From: an uncultured Desulfosarcina sp.
Lineage (GTDB): Bacteria; Desulfobacterota; Desulfobacteria; Desulfobacterales; Desulfosarcinaceae
Reading direction: 5' to 3'
Length of the DNA: 64,000 bases
NCBI RefSeq assembly: GCF_963668215.1
Contig: NZ_OY764190.1
Location: 2,976,001-3,040,000, forward strand
Within the stretch, counting starts at the first letter, position 1. Each line of letters opens with the position of its first letter. The position numbers and the translations under genes were made by a program. This document shows positions 20,680 to 29,721 of the stretch, piece after piece. Below the pieces are notes generated by a model. It was not told the DNA's origin. It saw only the letters and a program-made list of their open reading frames with translations, and made no database searches.

Positions 20680-21813
20680 TTATCCGTTCCGCAATGGTTT
20701 ATGGGTAATCAGATTGATACTGTCGGGTGTGCCGGGGCTGACCGTCATCGGACACGTAAAGCCGGGGATCACGCATACATCGAAGAGTTCGGCCACGGCC
20801 CCGTCGATCCGGAACCAGTCGACGCAGCAGCGCTTTTCCAGATCGATCACCTGGACGCCGCACCACGGCTCGGAGTCGGTTTCCTCCAGTCGGCTGTCCA
20901 GTGCCAGCCCTTCAAAACGCTTGTAGCGCGGTTTGGAGAGCCCGACAAAGGCAAGGTTGTTGTAAAAGGATAGACCGCGCAGGAAGCCGGGGCAGAAAAC
21001 AACCGGCTCGAAATGTCCCGTTTCCTCTCCGTCCGCGGCAGGGGTGACAATCCCCAGTTCGCCCGTTCCGGCGTTGAGTATCCACAGCCTGCCGTTGTGT
21101 ATTCGCGGCGAATGGGGCATGGATAACCCTGTGCATACGATTTTCCCCGCCCGCACATCGATGACAATGCCGCCGGCGGCGCGCCGGTCGCGCCAGCCGT
21201 CGATGGTATCCGAACGGCTGACCGCGGTTACATAGGCGGGCCGGCCGTCTTCCATGGCAAGGCCGTTGAGATGGCAGCGGTCCTCATCTACCAAAGCCGA
21301 GATGAAATCCGGCTTCCAGATCATCTCGAAACTGTGTTTCGGCGAAAGGGTTGCCAGGCAGTTGTACCGGGTGTTGACGAAGATAATCCTGCCATCCGCA
21401 TCCGCCGCGACGTCATGGGCGTCCAGCCTGCCGGTAAAATGAACGGTGCGCGGCATGTAGCACAGGTCGAAGGCATTGTTGATCTTTTCGTCGGGTTGCA
21501 GGATATTGGCGAATTCCATCACCTGAAAGCCCGTGGTCAGCAGCAGTCCGCCATTGTTGTCATGGGCCAGTCCCATGGGTTTTTGCATGGCGCTCTGGTG
21601 CAGGTGCGGCCTGCCATTGGGAAGGTTGCCCAGCATATACAGATAGCCGGACTGGTAGGAAGAAAAGGCGAGAGATATATTCAAGCGGGTAAGCAGGGAG
21701 GTGATTCCGCCTGACAGGGAATATTCAACGGCCGGCTCCTGCTGTTTCTCTTCGGCTTCTTCCGAAGAGGCCGGCTGCGGGGCAACTTGGTTTTCGGTGT
21801 TGTCAAGATCCAT
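20680..21813 (-). CDS. TIGR03032/DUF4915-type protein, function unknown
   Basis: The protein has 377 residues. After an acidic low-complexity N-terminus (about 1-30), SLSGGITSLLTRLNISLAFS followed by a GxPxGRPHxH segment and QKPMGLAHDN are recognisable features of the TIGR03032 family, whose fold is expected to be beta-propeller-like. Other markers are HDVAADADGRIIFVNT and HLNGLAMEDGRPAYVTAVS. No signal peptide is obvious. It is directly upstream of the autotransporter, so it may act on or with the secreted protein. That is inference from neighbourhood only. Confidence 0.75.
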   Translation of the reverse strand: MDLDNTENQVAPQPASSEEAEEKQQEPAVEYSLSGGITSLLTRLNISLAFSSYQSGYLYMLGNLPNGRPHLHQSAMQKPMGLAHDNNGGLLLTTGFQVMEFANILQPDEKINNAFDLCYMPRTVHFTGRLDAHDVAADADGRIIFVNTRYNCLATLSPKHSFEMIWKPDFISALVDEDRCHLNGLAMEDGRPAYVTAVSRSDTIDGWRDRRAAGGIVIDVRAGKIVCTGLSMPHSPRIHNGRLWILNAGTGELGIVTPAADGEETGHFEPVVFCPGFLRGLSFYNNLAFVGLSKPRYKRFEGLALDSRLEETDSEPWCGVQVIDLEKRCCVDWFRIDGAVAELFDVCVIPGFTCPMTVSPGTPDSINLITHKPLRNG

Positions 21814-22238
21814 AGCAGCTCGTGTACACTCCTTTGCAAGAGGTTGGTGGGTTTAACGCTTAAGACCAAGCAGGCGGTATCGTGCAACGGCGGCAGGAAT
21901 GTCTATCGGAAGAGAAGTGTCAGCGCTGGTTGTTTGGAATAAGCGCTTCAGGAGGTGGTAACAGCCGGAATCGGGCAACCGGATCAGCGTTTGCAGGAAC
22001 TGAACAAAATGAAAAACGATCGGACCCAGTGAAACCGCCGGGGACATCGAAAAGGAGCAAAGCCAAATGTCCCTGGCTCTTTTATCGGCAAATTTCTTTG
22101 TGGCTTTAGGGGGATAGCCGCAAGCGTCATATGGGAACTGCGGTTGATGGTGACGCTGCTTTTCCCGAAATGACCGTTCAAGGACGGTTCCAACGCGCTC
22201 CACCACTGGGGCTCGGGCGCGTCAACAGTCTTCTTCGA
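21814..22238. other. 425-bp non-coding gap
   Basis: No convincing gene is seen. The only longer open frame (minus, 21853-22206) has no ribosome-binding site and no recognisable features. AGCCA/TGGCT at 22062-22079 forms a short hairpin followed by CTTTT. The promoter of the TIGR03032-autotransporter pair should be here. Confidence 0.4.
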
Positions 22239-22577
22239 TTACTCCTCGAAGGCGGCAATGGCCTCTTCGGACGTCTTGTGGATGCCCACCAATCGTTCAA
22301 AGGCCATCAGGCGGAAGAGGGCGGCCAGCTTGTCCGACAAACCGCAGATCTTCAATTCCCCATTTCTCCCACCCAGCCGTTTGACACAATTGAGAAAAAT
22401 CCCGAATCCGGTGCTGTCGATGAACTCCACCCGAGAAAGGTCAATAACCAGTTGAACCGTATTGGGCAAGATCGGTTCAATTTCATCCCATAGGGCCGGA
22501 ACATTGTTTACTTCAAGGGTGGGCTGGAGAATGGTAATGACGGTGATCCGATCTTTTTTTGAAATTTCCAGAGGCAT
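22239..22577 (-). CDS. STAS-domain anti-sigma factor antagonist
   Basis: The protein has 112 residues and is a single STAS domain. The phosphorylatable Ser is S55 in FIDSTGFG, the SpoIIAA/RsbV signature. It should be switched between phosphorylated and free forms by the kinase and PP2C domains of the neighbouring three-domain protein, and in the free form sequester an anti-sigma activity. AGGAG precedes ATG with 8-nt spacing. It lies 24 bp downstream of its partner in the same operon. Confidence 0.9.
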   Translation of the reverse strand: MPLEISKKDRITVITILQPTLEVNNVPALWDEIEPILPNTVQLVIDLSRVEFIDSTGFGIFLNCVKRLGGRNGELKICGLSDKLAALFRLMAFERLVGIHKTSEEAIAAFEE

Positions 22578-22601
22578 GAATCGTCTCCTGTCAAAGGCGC
22601 T

Positions 22602-24272
22602 TTAGACGGGTTTGTCAAACAGGTTTTTAACCAAGCGGATACATTTTTCGCCGGGACATTGGGTCCGGTATTCAACCTCATCCATGCATAAATTGACCAG
22701 GTGGATGCCGAAATGAGCGGTCTGTGATCCATCCAACCGCGGTTCGGGAACCGTTTCCGGATCGAATGCCCGGCCGTCGTAGACGATCAAGAATTCGATG
22801 CGATCCCCGAAGGTCAAACCCTCGATGCGAATCACGGAATTGCCATTTTTTTCGATTGCATGAAGAACGACATTGGTCACGGTTTCATGAACGGCCAGTT
22901 CCACCTGCCAGAGATCTTGAACGCGTCTTTTCGCGGGCACATTTTTTTTGCAGAAATTGTCTACGAAACGACGCACTTCGGCCGCCCGATCAACCGACCC
23001 TTCGATCTCGATCGCCCGATGGACCGCCGGGGATTCTTCCGTACTCGTATAACACACCGATCCACCGGTATACGTGAGCGCCAACAGGGTCATGTCGTCC
23101 ACAGACGCCTTGGGGCCATTCCACTCCCGCAGCGCGCGTTCCAGGGTCCGCATACTGGTCGCCAGGCTTTGCCGGGTGGTTTTGGCCAGCAGCCGGATCA
23201 ACTGTTCCTGGCCAAATTCCACATCCCGGGCATTCATGCACCCGGTAATGCCGTCCGAGTAAAGAACCAGCCGATCCCCCGGCTCGAGCTGCAGTTCGTA
23301 GCTGGTATACTCCGCATCGGGCAAAATGCCGACGGGGAATCCGCTCTGCCCGACGACCCGGGCCTGTCCGTTGACAGGCACCAGCACCGGATGGGGGTGG
23401 CCGGCCTGACACAGCTGCACCGTACCGGTCGCGCAGTCGATAACGCCGTATATCATGGTAAAGTAGCGGCCGAAATTCTCGCTGCTTTGGAATTTATTGT
23501 TGAGGCTGCGGACCACTTCCTCCGGCGGTACCAGCTGGTAGTAGGGCGGATACGACTGGGACCGTTTCAGCAGGTCGGTCTGGTGGCTGTCCGGGACCAG
23601 CAGTTTGCCGATCATCACGGACAGCATTGCCGCCGGGATGCCGTGTCCGGAGACATCCAAGAGGTAGAAGCCCAGGTGGCCCTCGTCCAGGGCGAAAAAG
23701 TTAAAGATGTCGCCGGCCACGTGGGAGCAGGGTTCGAACATCCAGTGAAAACGGATCCCGGCATGCACAATGTTCTTCTGGGGGATCAGACTTTTTTGAA
23801 CCCGCGCGGCCGCTTCGAGGTCCTTCTGGATAATGCCGTAGGCATGCTGCATGCGATCCCTGGATTCCTGGAGCTTTCGATTCCGCTCTTCAAGCCGGTG
23901 CTCCAACGCCAGGATCCGCTCGCCGGCACGAATGCAGGCGCCGAGCACCTCGCGGTTGACCGGCTTGACCAGAAATTCGTCGGCGCCGGCATCCATGCCA
24001 AGGATCAGGTCCTGCTTTTCGGCCTTGGAAGTAATGATAATCGTATAAATATAACGTCCGAAAGGGGCCTGGCGGATCTTGTTGCACAATTCGATGCCGT
24101 CCATGCGCGGCATGATCCAGTCGGTAACCACCAGGGAGATCTCCTGGGAAACGATGATCTCCCAGGCTTCCTGGCCATCGGCGCAGGTGATTACCTCGTA
24201 TCCCAACGCCACCAAATGGTGCGAGATAAGCTCACAATTGATGAGATCGTCATCGACAACCAGAATCCGCAT
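22602..24272 (-). CDS. Three-domain switch: receiver, PP2C (SpoIIE) phosphatase, RsbW-type kinase
   Basis: The protein has 556 residues. Receiver domain about 1-120 with phospho-acceptor D51 (VVTDWIMP); coiled linker about 120-165; SpoIIE/RsbU phosphatase about 185-385, with metal-binding Asp in FYLLDVSGHGIPAA and LYSDGITGC; HATPase_c of RsbW type about 420-550 with VHETVTNVVLHA. The plan equals Pseudomonas HsbR, which controls a STAS partner (HsbA) and thereby biofilm and motility. The receiver is expected to gate the balance between dephosphorylating and phosphorylating the STAS protein. No cognate histidine kinase lies beside it. An IS has landed about 50 bp upstream of its start. Confidence 0.88.
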   Translation of the reverse strand: MRILVVDDDLINCELISHHLVALGYEVITCADGQEAWEIIVSQEISLVVTDWIMPRMDGIELCNKIRQAPFGRYIYTIIITSKAEKQDLILGMDAGADEFLVKPVNREVLGACIRAGERILALEHRLEERNRKLQESRDRMQHAYGIIQKDLEAAARVQKSLIPQKNIVHAGIRFHWMFEPCSHVAGDIFNFFALDEGHLGFYLLDVSGHGIPAAMLSVMIGKLLVPDSHQTDLLKRSQSYPPYYQLVPPEEVVRSLNNKFQSSENFGRYFTMIYGVIDCATGTVQLCQAGHPHPVLVPVNGQARVVGQSGFPVGILPDAEYTSYELQLEPGDRLVLYSDGITGCMNARDVEFGQEQLIRLLAKTTRQSLATSMRTLERALREWNGPKASVDDMTLLALTYTGGSVCYTSTEESPAVHRAIEIEGSVDRAAEVRRFVDNFCKKNVPAKRRVQDLWQVELAVHETVTNVVLHAIEKNGNSVIRIEGLTFGDRIEFLIVYDGRAFDPETVPEPRLDGSQTAHFGIHLVNLCMDEVEYRTQCPGEKCIRLVKNLFDKPV

Positions 24273-24322
24273 CTGGGCCGAAATCCTTCCGGCTGATTGT
24301 TCTTAATAGGAATTTCTACCTA

Positions 24323-25998
24323 GTGTCCATCCGGCAACATAACTTGCCGGTATCAATAAAAAAAGCGCATTTTGTAGTGGCTTATCTCTTCTCGTTGTAG
24401 TATATTGAAAGTCGCCAAACAACCAATATAACTACAAAATAAAGAAAAGGGCCAAACACAAAATGCGCGAAAAACATCAAAAACAAATGCCGCTTATCGA
24501 TCCCCCAACCGGTCATCCCAGAGAAAAAGAGTTGGAAGCGATCAGCATCGTGCTGGATAGCATTCCTACCATTTGCGACCATGTACTGCAAGACCTCAAC
24601 AAAGGCAAAATCCTCAAGAGTCGAACCGGGGCTCGCGGCATGACAGCCGAACAGGTTCTGCGCGCTGCGGTGGTAATGCGGCTTTACAGTTTCACCTATG
24701 AAGATCTGGCCTTTCATATTTCTGACTCCAGAGCCTTGAGACGATTTTGCCGAATCGGTATTGCCGACAAGGGATTTAAAAAGTCGGCCCTGAACACCAA
24801 TATCAAAATGATATCTCCGCAAACCTGGGAGTTCATATCTCGTGATCTTTTGGCCTATGCCAAGGACGAAAAAATCGAAAAAGGCAGAAAGGCGCGGGTC
24901 GATTGTACGGTGGTCGAGTCCAACATTCATCCGCCTCTTGATTCCGTCCAACTGTACGATGCGGTTCGCGTCATTGCCCGCTTGTTGATCAAAGTCCGAG
25001 ACGAATTCGGGATCAAGGTTGTTTTTACCGACCATCAGCGCCGTGCCAAAAAAAGAATGATCGGCGTCCAGTACGCCAAAGGGGACAAACAGCGTACGCC
25101 CCTTTACAAAGACCTGCTCAAGGTTACACGTAAAACCATCGGCTATGCCATCCAGACCGAAAAAGCATTGGCACGACATTGCAGCGCAGACCCTTTGTTG
25201 CTGGGTTTGTTCAGTGAGATCAAACATTATGGAGACCTGGCCCGAAAGGTATACGACCAAACCTTTCGCCGTGTCGTTCAAGGTGAAAGCGTGCCGGCCG
25301 ACCAGAAGGTGTTTTCTCTTTTCGAAGACCATACGGACATCATTATCAAGGACCGCCGAGACACTTACTACGGTCATAAAATCTGTATGACAGGCGGTGC
25401 CTCGAATCTGATCCTGGATTGTGTCATCCTTGAAGGCAACCCCGCCGATAGCGAACTGGTTGAAACGATGCTCGATCGTCAACATCAGATCTACGGCCGC
25501 TATCCGCTGAAGGCCGCTTTGGACGGCGGTTTCGCATCCAAAGACAATCTCGTCAAAGCCAAAGAGCGTAAAATCAAGGATGTGTGCTTTTCCAAGAAAC
25601 GCGGCCTGAAAGAAGCCGATATGTGCCGCAGTGATTACGTTTACAAAAAGCTCCGACAGTTTCGTGCCGGGATCGAATCCGGTATATCCTGGCTCAAGCG
25701 CAGCTTCGGTCTGACGCGCTGCACTTGGAAAGGATTTCGTTCGTTCAAAAGCTATGTGTTGTCATCAGTGGTTGCCGCCAATTTGCTTACGATTGCGCGA
25801 AAGAAACTGGCGGCCGTTTAGGCCTATAATTTCTTTTGCGACGCAGGAACTTGATGGATCGGTGCGCGAAAAAGGAGCCTAATATAGTCATATGATCATA
25901 AAACGAGAGGGCTATTGTCAGAAGTACTTCGCCAAAAAGCAGTGCCCAATTTTTTGATCAGCGAAAACGGCTTAAATTCATTATTTATGGACAGACAC
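24323..25998 (+). mobile_element. Complete insertion sequence, 1,676 bp, with 6-bp target duplication
   Basis: The element contains one transposase gene. It is flanked by direct repeats TACCTA at 24317-24322 and 25999-26004. Ends are GTGTCCATCCGG on the left and, read inward from the right, GTGTCTGTCCAT, a short imperfect terminal repeat. A perfect CCGGCAA/TTGCCGG hairpin lies just inside the left end. The boundaries were inferred from the duplication and ends. A small palindromic relative with the same ends and a TAnnTA duplication lies at 26891-27031. Confidence 0.78.
24463..25821 (+). CDS. DDE-type transposase (ISNCY/IS5-like)
   Basis: The protein has 452 residues and appears full length. 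Acidic catalytic candidates are D in RVDCTVVESNIHPP, D in ALDGGFASKDN and E in RAGIESGISWLKR, the last resembling the YREK-type region of DDE enzymes. It also has an N-terminal helical DNA-binding part (AEQVLRAAVVMRLYSFTYEDLAFHI without the last helix). The exact IS family is not certain from reading alone. The frame is intact and the target duplication undecayed, so insertion may be recent. Confidence 0.85.
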   Translation: MREKHQKQMPLIDPPTGHPREKELEAISIVLDSIPTICDHVLQDLNKGKILKSRTGARGMTAEQVLRAAVVMRLYSFTYEDLAFHISDSRALRRFCRIGIADKGFKKSALNTNIKMISPQTWEFISRDLLAYAKDEKIEKGRKARVDCTVVESNIHPPLDSVQLYDAVRVIARLLIKVRDEFGIKVVFTDHQRRAKKRMIGVQYAKGDKQRTPLYKDLLKVTRKTIGYAIQTEKALARHCSADPLLLGLFSEIKHYGDLARKVYDQTFRRVVQGESVPADQKVFSLFEDHTDIIIKDRRDTYYGHKICMTGGASNLILDCVILEGNPADSELVETMLDRQHQIYGRYPLKAALDGGFASKDNLVKAKERKIKDVCFSKKRGLKEADMCRSDYVYKKLRQFRAGIESGISWLKRSFGLTRCTWKGFRSFKSYVLSSVVAANLLTIARKKLAAV

Positions 25999-26081
25999 TA
26001 CCTATTTTCGGGCACCTTCCTTCTGTTTGTCAAGCTTCTAATCCTTTCTTCCTTCCCGAATAAGTCGGCCTTTACTTCGTT

Positions 26082-26825
26082 TCAAGGCTTGAGCGTATCC
26101 GATAGAAAATCGACGAATCGCCGCCACGATTTTTTGTCCGCGGTTTCGTGATACCGCTCTTGGCCGAAAACCGTAAAGGCATGCTGCGCCCCACCGTAGG
26201 TGGTCATCTCATGATTCACACCCGCCGATTCGAGCTGAACGGCCAGATCAGCAAACTGCTCCATGGGAATCGCCGTATCCGCCGTGCCGTGCAGAATCAG
26301 GAATTTTCCCCGGGCCTTTGAATAATCCTGCCCCTCGGGGGTTTTCAGCCCGCCGTGGAAAGTGACGAAGCCCTTCAAATCGGCACCGGAACGGGCCCAC
26401 TCCAGCACCGCGGCGCCGCCGAAACAATAGCCCACAGCAACGGCGTTTTCCACGTTGGCTCCCTTCTTCCTGGCCGTTTCCAGGGCGCCGTTCATCAGCG
26501 CCCGCATTTTTTGTCTGTTTTTATACAGCTCGCCGGTATGCTGCCGTTTGTCTACGACCTCCGTCGGCCTCACGCCGGCACCGAACAGATCCAGGGCGAA
26601 AACGGCATACCCCAGATCGGCCAGCATGTTGGCCCGGATGACTTCATAATCCGTCAGTCCGTCCCAGTCATGAATCAGCAGTACCAAGGGAGCCTGTTCA
26701 AAGGGGGAAATATAATAGCCTTCATAGGCTTGCCCGTCGACCTGATAGGTTACCGGCGCCCCGGTGGCCCCATAGGCGGCGGTGGAAAACGATACGAGTA
26801 GAAATATGATGATGAATTTTCGCAT
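26082..26825 (-). CDS. Exported dienelactone hydrolase-family protein
   Basis: The protein has 247 residues with a signal peptide (RKFIIIFLLVSFSTAAYGA). It has an alpha/beta hydrolase fold with the dienelactone hydrolase triad: nucleophile Cys in GYCFGG, Asp in HGTADTAIP, His in GGAQHAF. The start at 26825 was chosen because GGAG lies 8 nt upstream; a GTG nine bases earlier overlaps that site. The natural substrate is unknown; many exported relatives hydrolyse diverse esters. It stands alone between the IS and the related small palindromic element. Confidence 0.87.
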   Translation of the reverse strand: MRKFIIIFLLVSFSTAAYGATGAPVTYQVDGQAYEGYYISPFEQAPLVLLIHDWDGLTDYEVIRANMLADLGYAVFALDLFGAGVRPTEVVDKRQHTGELYKNRQKMRALMNGALETARKKGANVENAVAVGYCFGGAAVLEWARSGADLKGFVTFHGGLKTPEGQDYSKARGKFLILHGTADTAIPMEQFADLAVQLESAGVNHEMTTYGGAQHAFTVFGQERYHETADKKSWRRFVDFLSDTLKP

Positions 26826-26890
26826 GGCGAACACTCCTTTTTGTGAATTTTCTCTATTTTAAGAGAAAAGCGAAACGCCTATTTTAGTTA

Positions 26891-27031
26891 GTGCCCATCC
26901 AGAAATGGCCAATTTGCCCGATATCTTTGTTGCGCGAAAAATTTTATCCTCGGAATATCAACTATATACCTCCGGTAAAATTTTTCGTGCGCCTCGATCT
27001 CGACCAAATTTTCCTATTTCTGGATGAACAC
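26891..27031. mobile_element. Small palindromic non-autonomous element (MITE-like), 141 bp
   Basis: The two halves are imperfect reverse complements over nearly their whole length: GTGCCCATCCAGAAAT on the left against GTGTTCATCCAGAAAT read inward from the right, both followed further in by GCGCxxGAAAAATTTTA-type sequence. It is flanked by the 6-bp direct repeat TAGTTA (26885-26890 and 27032-27037). Ends and duplication form match the IS at 24323, so that transposase is the likely mobiliser. An isolated end-like sequence (GTGACCCATCCAGAA) is at 27131-27145. Confidence 0.75.
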
Positions 27032-27037
27032 TAGTTA

Positions 27038-27576
27038 AGTTAATGCACGATGGTGATGAAGTCGAATGGTCGAGGCTGATTATGGATTGAAGGGTGGTCA
27101 GGAATCTTGTTGCAGAATGCAAAAAATAAAGTGACCCATCCAGAATAGTATGGTATTTGGTTTTCATGGATTTTAGCTTTTAATTTTATGTGGTTGCGGC
27201 AATCGTCAAAATCCGTGACCAATTATCCCATATTTTTATGCAGACTCTGTATAATACTGCTATATTAAACAAAAAGCAGAACTTTTTATTGCGTACCGGC
27301 AATTCTTTTCATTTTCTATGGTTGTTTTTCTATGTAAATACGAGGTGTTGAGTGGTTTCTTAGCAATTGTGACCCGGAAATTTTAGCTGTTTGCATTTCA
27401 AATCCGATAAAGTTGTTTTATATCAATGTGTTTCGGTTAATAGTAGAATTTTCGATCATAAAACCGCTTGTCTGAGGTATGAAAAAGCGGAACTCTGTAT
27501 AATCTATAAGTTTAATTTTAAAAACTCAAGGTGGTGCAAAATCTAAAAAGGTCTCTGTGATAAAGGTAGCTGAAAA
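27038..27576. other. 539-bp AT-rich leader of the first cassette gene
   Basis: No gene is seen. The 12-mer ACTCTGTATAAT occurs twice, at 27244-27255 and 27492-27503; each contains a perfect TATAAT. The second copy is just downstream of the inverted pair CCGCTT (27464-27469) and AAGCGG (27485-27490). These may be promoter -10 elements and an operator for the ATPase gene that starts at 27577. No attC or attI site was recognised here. Confidence 0.4.
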
Positions 27577-29721
27577 ATGAAAATAGATATTCATGTACAT
27601 ACCAAAAAAATTAAATCAGGTGATGCAGATACACGAGAAATTGAGCCAACAAAATTTTGCGACATAATACAAAACACTGATGTTAAAATTTGTGCCATAA
27701 CAAATCATAACCATTTTGATAGAAGCCAATACGAATCGATCGTAGAATTAAGCGAAAATTCTTTTCAAGTTTGGCCTGGCGTTGAGTTGGACGTAATTGA
27801 AAACGGAAAGCGGGGGCATTTAATAGTAATCGTCAACCCTATTAATGCAATGGACCTTTCTATTCTTTTAAAAAAAATAACATCAAACACATCTCCTGAT
27901 TCCTTTTCAATTAATTTAGCAGAAGTTCCAAAGTTGTTTAATCCCTTCGACCCAGTATACATACCTCATTATCTCAGCAAAAAACCGAGTATTACAGATA
28001 AAGAAATTGAAATACTCGAAAAGGGTGTCGTTAACAAAAAACGCATTCTCAAAGAGGCAACCAATTCTATATCTGCCGGTATATTTGTAAGTCATGGTCA
28101 CAAATCTATCTATGGATCAGATGTTCAGGACTGGGGAGAATACATTAATCTTTCTAAGGATTTGCCAGAGCTTCGGCTTCCTGTTGAAAGCTATGAACAA
28201 TTTTGCCTTTTATTGGATAGAGATGATTCTACAATAAGAACTATTTTAGATAAAAAAAATAATGAAGTGATAACGCTACGCCCTTTCAAAGAAGATAAAG
28301 ACCCGATCACAATTGAAGTGTATGATGATATAAATGTTCTTTTCGGTTCGAAAGGCACTGGAAAAACAGAAATTCTCAAAGCTTTGTCCGAACACTATAA
28401 TAACAACGGTTATAAAACAACTGTTTATGAGTCAAATGAAGTAAGTCTTGATACCAGGTATGATATCAAAGGAAAAAACTATCGGCTTGATAAAGATGCG
28501 CTCGATATTGATTTATGCGTAGATGAAATATCATTTATTAAAAATGCTACTGAGTCTACGGTCACAAGTCTGAAAAAATATTTTGAACATTTTTCGAGTT
28601 CTGAGACAAACAAAATCTCGAGAAAAATAAAAGTCAAAAATTATATTCCGATTGATAAAGAAGGATATGTTAAGCGCTTTGACGAAATTAAGGATTTTAA
28701 GAAAAAGCTATCTACTTTTATAAAATTGATAGAATCGAATGAACTTTATGCAGAAATCATAGAAGATGAGCTTTTTAACGAGTTGATTACAATATTAAAA
28801 CGCGTAGAAAAAAAAGTTCATATAAGTTTTGAAAATGAGTTCGTTAACAGTAATAGTATCAGGCTTTTTAATCACTTGATCGAAATCTTTGTAGCAGAAA
28901 TATCGAGAAAGACCGGGCAACCTGAAAAGCCCATCAAAACCGGGTTTATAGATTATGCAAGAAATCGAATTGAAATAGAGATTGCATTAAAAAAAGTCAT
29001 TAAAGCCCTGAACCATAATATCGACCCTAAAATTGAATATGTTGGTGACTTAGGGGTAAAAGGGAAACTATTTTTTAAAACTTTGCTATCCATTCAAAAT
29101 GGGACCATTACTGATGGAGAATTTAAACCTGTTAAGAATGTAAACAAAAGCCCCCAAAAGTTTTTTGCAAAAAAAATTAAAGAAATTTTAAAAGAAGTTT
29201 ATACTGATGAGTTGTTTAAAAAAATTAGCGAACTCAATAGTATTGAAAATATAAATACAATCTCATCCATAGAAGATCTATTGCAATTTAAAAGATTTTT
29301 TGAAGTGAATTATCAACGTTATAAACCCTCAAATGGTGAATCAGCAATGATTCTTCTTCGACAAGAATTAAATGAAAATAAGGACATATACCTTATTGAT
29401 GAGCCTGAAAAAAGCCTTGGGAATGATTACATTAATGATTTTATAGTTCCACTCCTAAAAGAGCATGCATATAGAGGAAAACGAGTTATAATTGCCACAC
29501 ATGACGCCAATATCGCGGTTAGAACATTACCTTATAATTCGATATACCGTGCTCATGCCATTGACTGTTATCATACATATATGGGGAATCCTTTTTCCAA
29601 CAATTTGGTCTGTAAGTCTGATGGTATAGAAAAGATAGATTGGAAAGAAACAAGCATGAGAACCCTTGAAGGTGGAAGGGATGCTTTTGGAGAAAGGGGA
29701 AAAATATATGCTGAGTCATAA
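27577..29721 (+). CDS. PHP-domain plus ABC/SMC-type ATPase (TrlF-like), candidate defence protein
   Basis: The protein has 714 residues. The N-terminal PHP phosphoesterase domain (about 1-240) keeps its metal motifs: H6xH8, H44xH46, E70, H81, then PHYLSKKPS and SHGHKS. The second half is a split ATPase: Walker A FGSKGTGKT (about 256-264), a long helical insert (about 320-560, coiled-coil-like, Lys/Glu rich), signature-like SNGESAMILL (about 584), Walker B YLIDEPEKSLG (about 603) and H-loop ATHD (about 641). This order resembles the TrlF family of AAA-like ATPases and other nuclease-ATPase anti-phage proteins. Base composition is far more AT-rich than the core genome. The next small gene overlaps it by 14 bp and an attC site closes the unit. 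Function is inferred. Confidence 0.8.
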   Translation: MKIDIHVHTKKIKSGDADTREIEPTKFCDIIQNTDVKICAITNHNHFDRSQYESIVELSENSFQVWPGVELDVIENGKRGHLIVIVNPINAMDLSILLKKITSNTSPDSFSINLAEVPKLFNPFDPVYIPHYLSKKPSITDKEIEILEKGVVNKKRILKEATNSISAGIFVSHGHKSIYGSDVQDWGEYINLSKDLPELRLPVESYEQFCLLLDRDDSTIRTILDKKNNEVITLRPFKEDKDPITIEVYDDINVLFGSKGTGKTEILKALSEHYNNNGYKTTVYESNEVSLDTRYDIKGKNYRLDKDALDIDLCVDEISFIKNATESTVTSLKKYFEHFSSSETNKISRKIKVKNYIPIDKEGYVKRFDEIKDFKKKLSTFIKLIESNELYAEIIEDELFNELITILKRVEKKVHISFENEFVNSNSIRLFNHLIEIFVAEISRKTGQPEKPIKTGFIDYARNRIEIEIALKKVIKALNHNIDPKIEYVGDLGVKGKLFFKTLLSIQNGTITDGEFKPVKNVNKSPQKFFAKKIKEILKEVYTDELFKKISELNSIENINTISSIEDLLQFKRFFEVNYQRYKPSNGESAMILLRQELNENKDIYLIDEPEKSLGNDYINDFIVPLLKEHAYRGKRVIIATHDANIAVRTLPYNSIYRAHAIDCYHTYMGNPFSNNLVCKSDGIEKIDWKETSMRTLEGGRDAFGERGKIYAES

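Noticed and set aside
21853..22206. Minus-strand frame of 117 codons
   Set aside because: No ribosome-binding site, no recognisable domain and unusual composition; treated as non-coding.
22860..24296. Plus-strand open frame of 478 codons opposite the three-domain switch
   Set aside because: The minus strand encodes a full receiver/PP2C/kinase protein with all motifs; the plus frame has none and no ribosome-binding site.
25915..26151. Plus-strand frame of 78 codons spanning the IS right end
   Set aside because: It crosses the IS boundary and overlaps the dienelactone hydrolase gene; no supporting feature.
27577..29721. Reading the PHP-ATPase as a DNA polymerase PHP domain or histidinol phosphatase
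   Set aside because: The second half is a split ABC-type ATPase and there is no polymerase or HisK context; an accessory defence-type role fits better.
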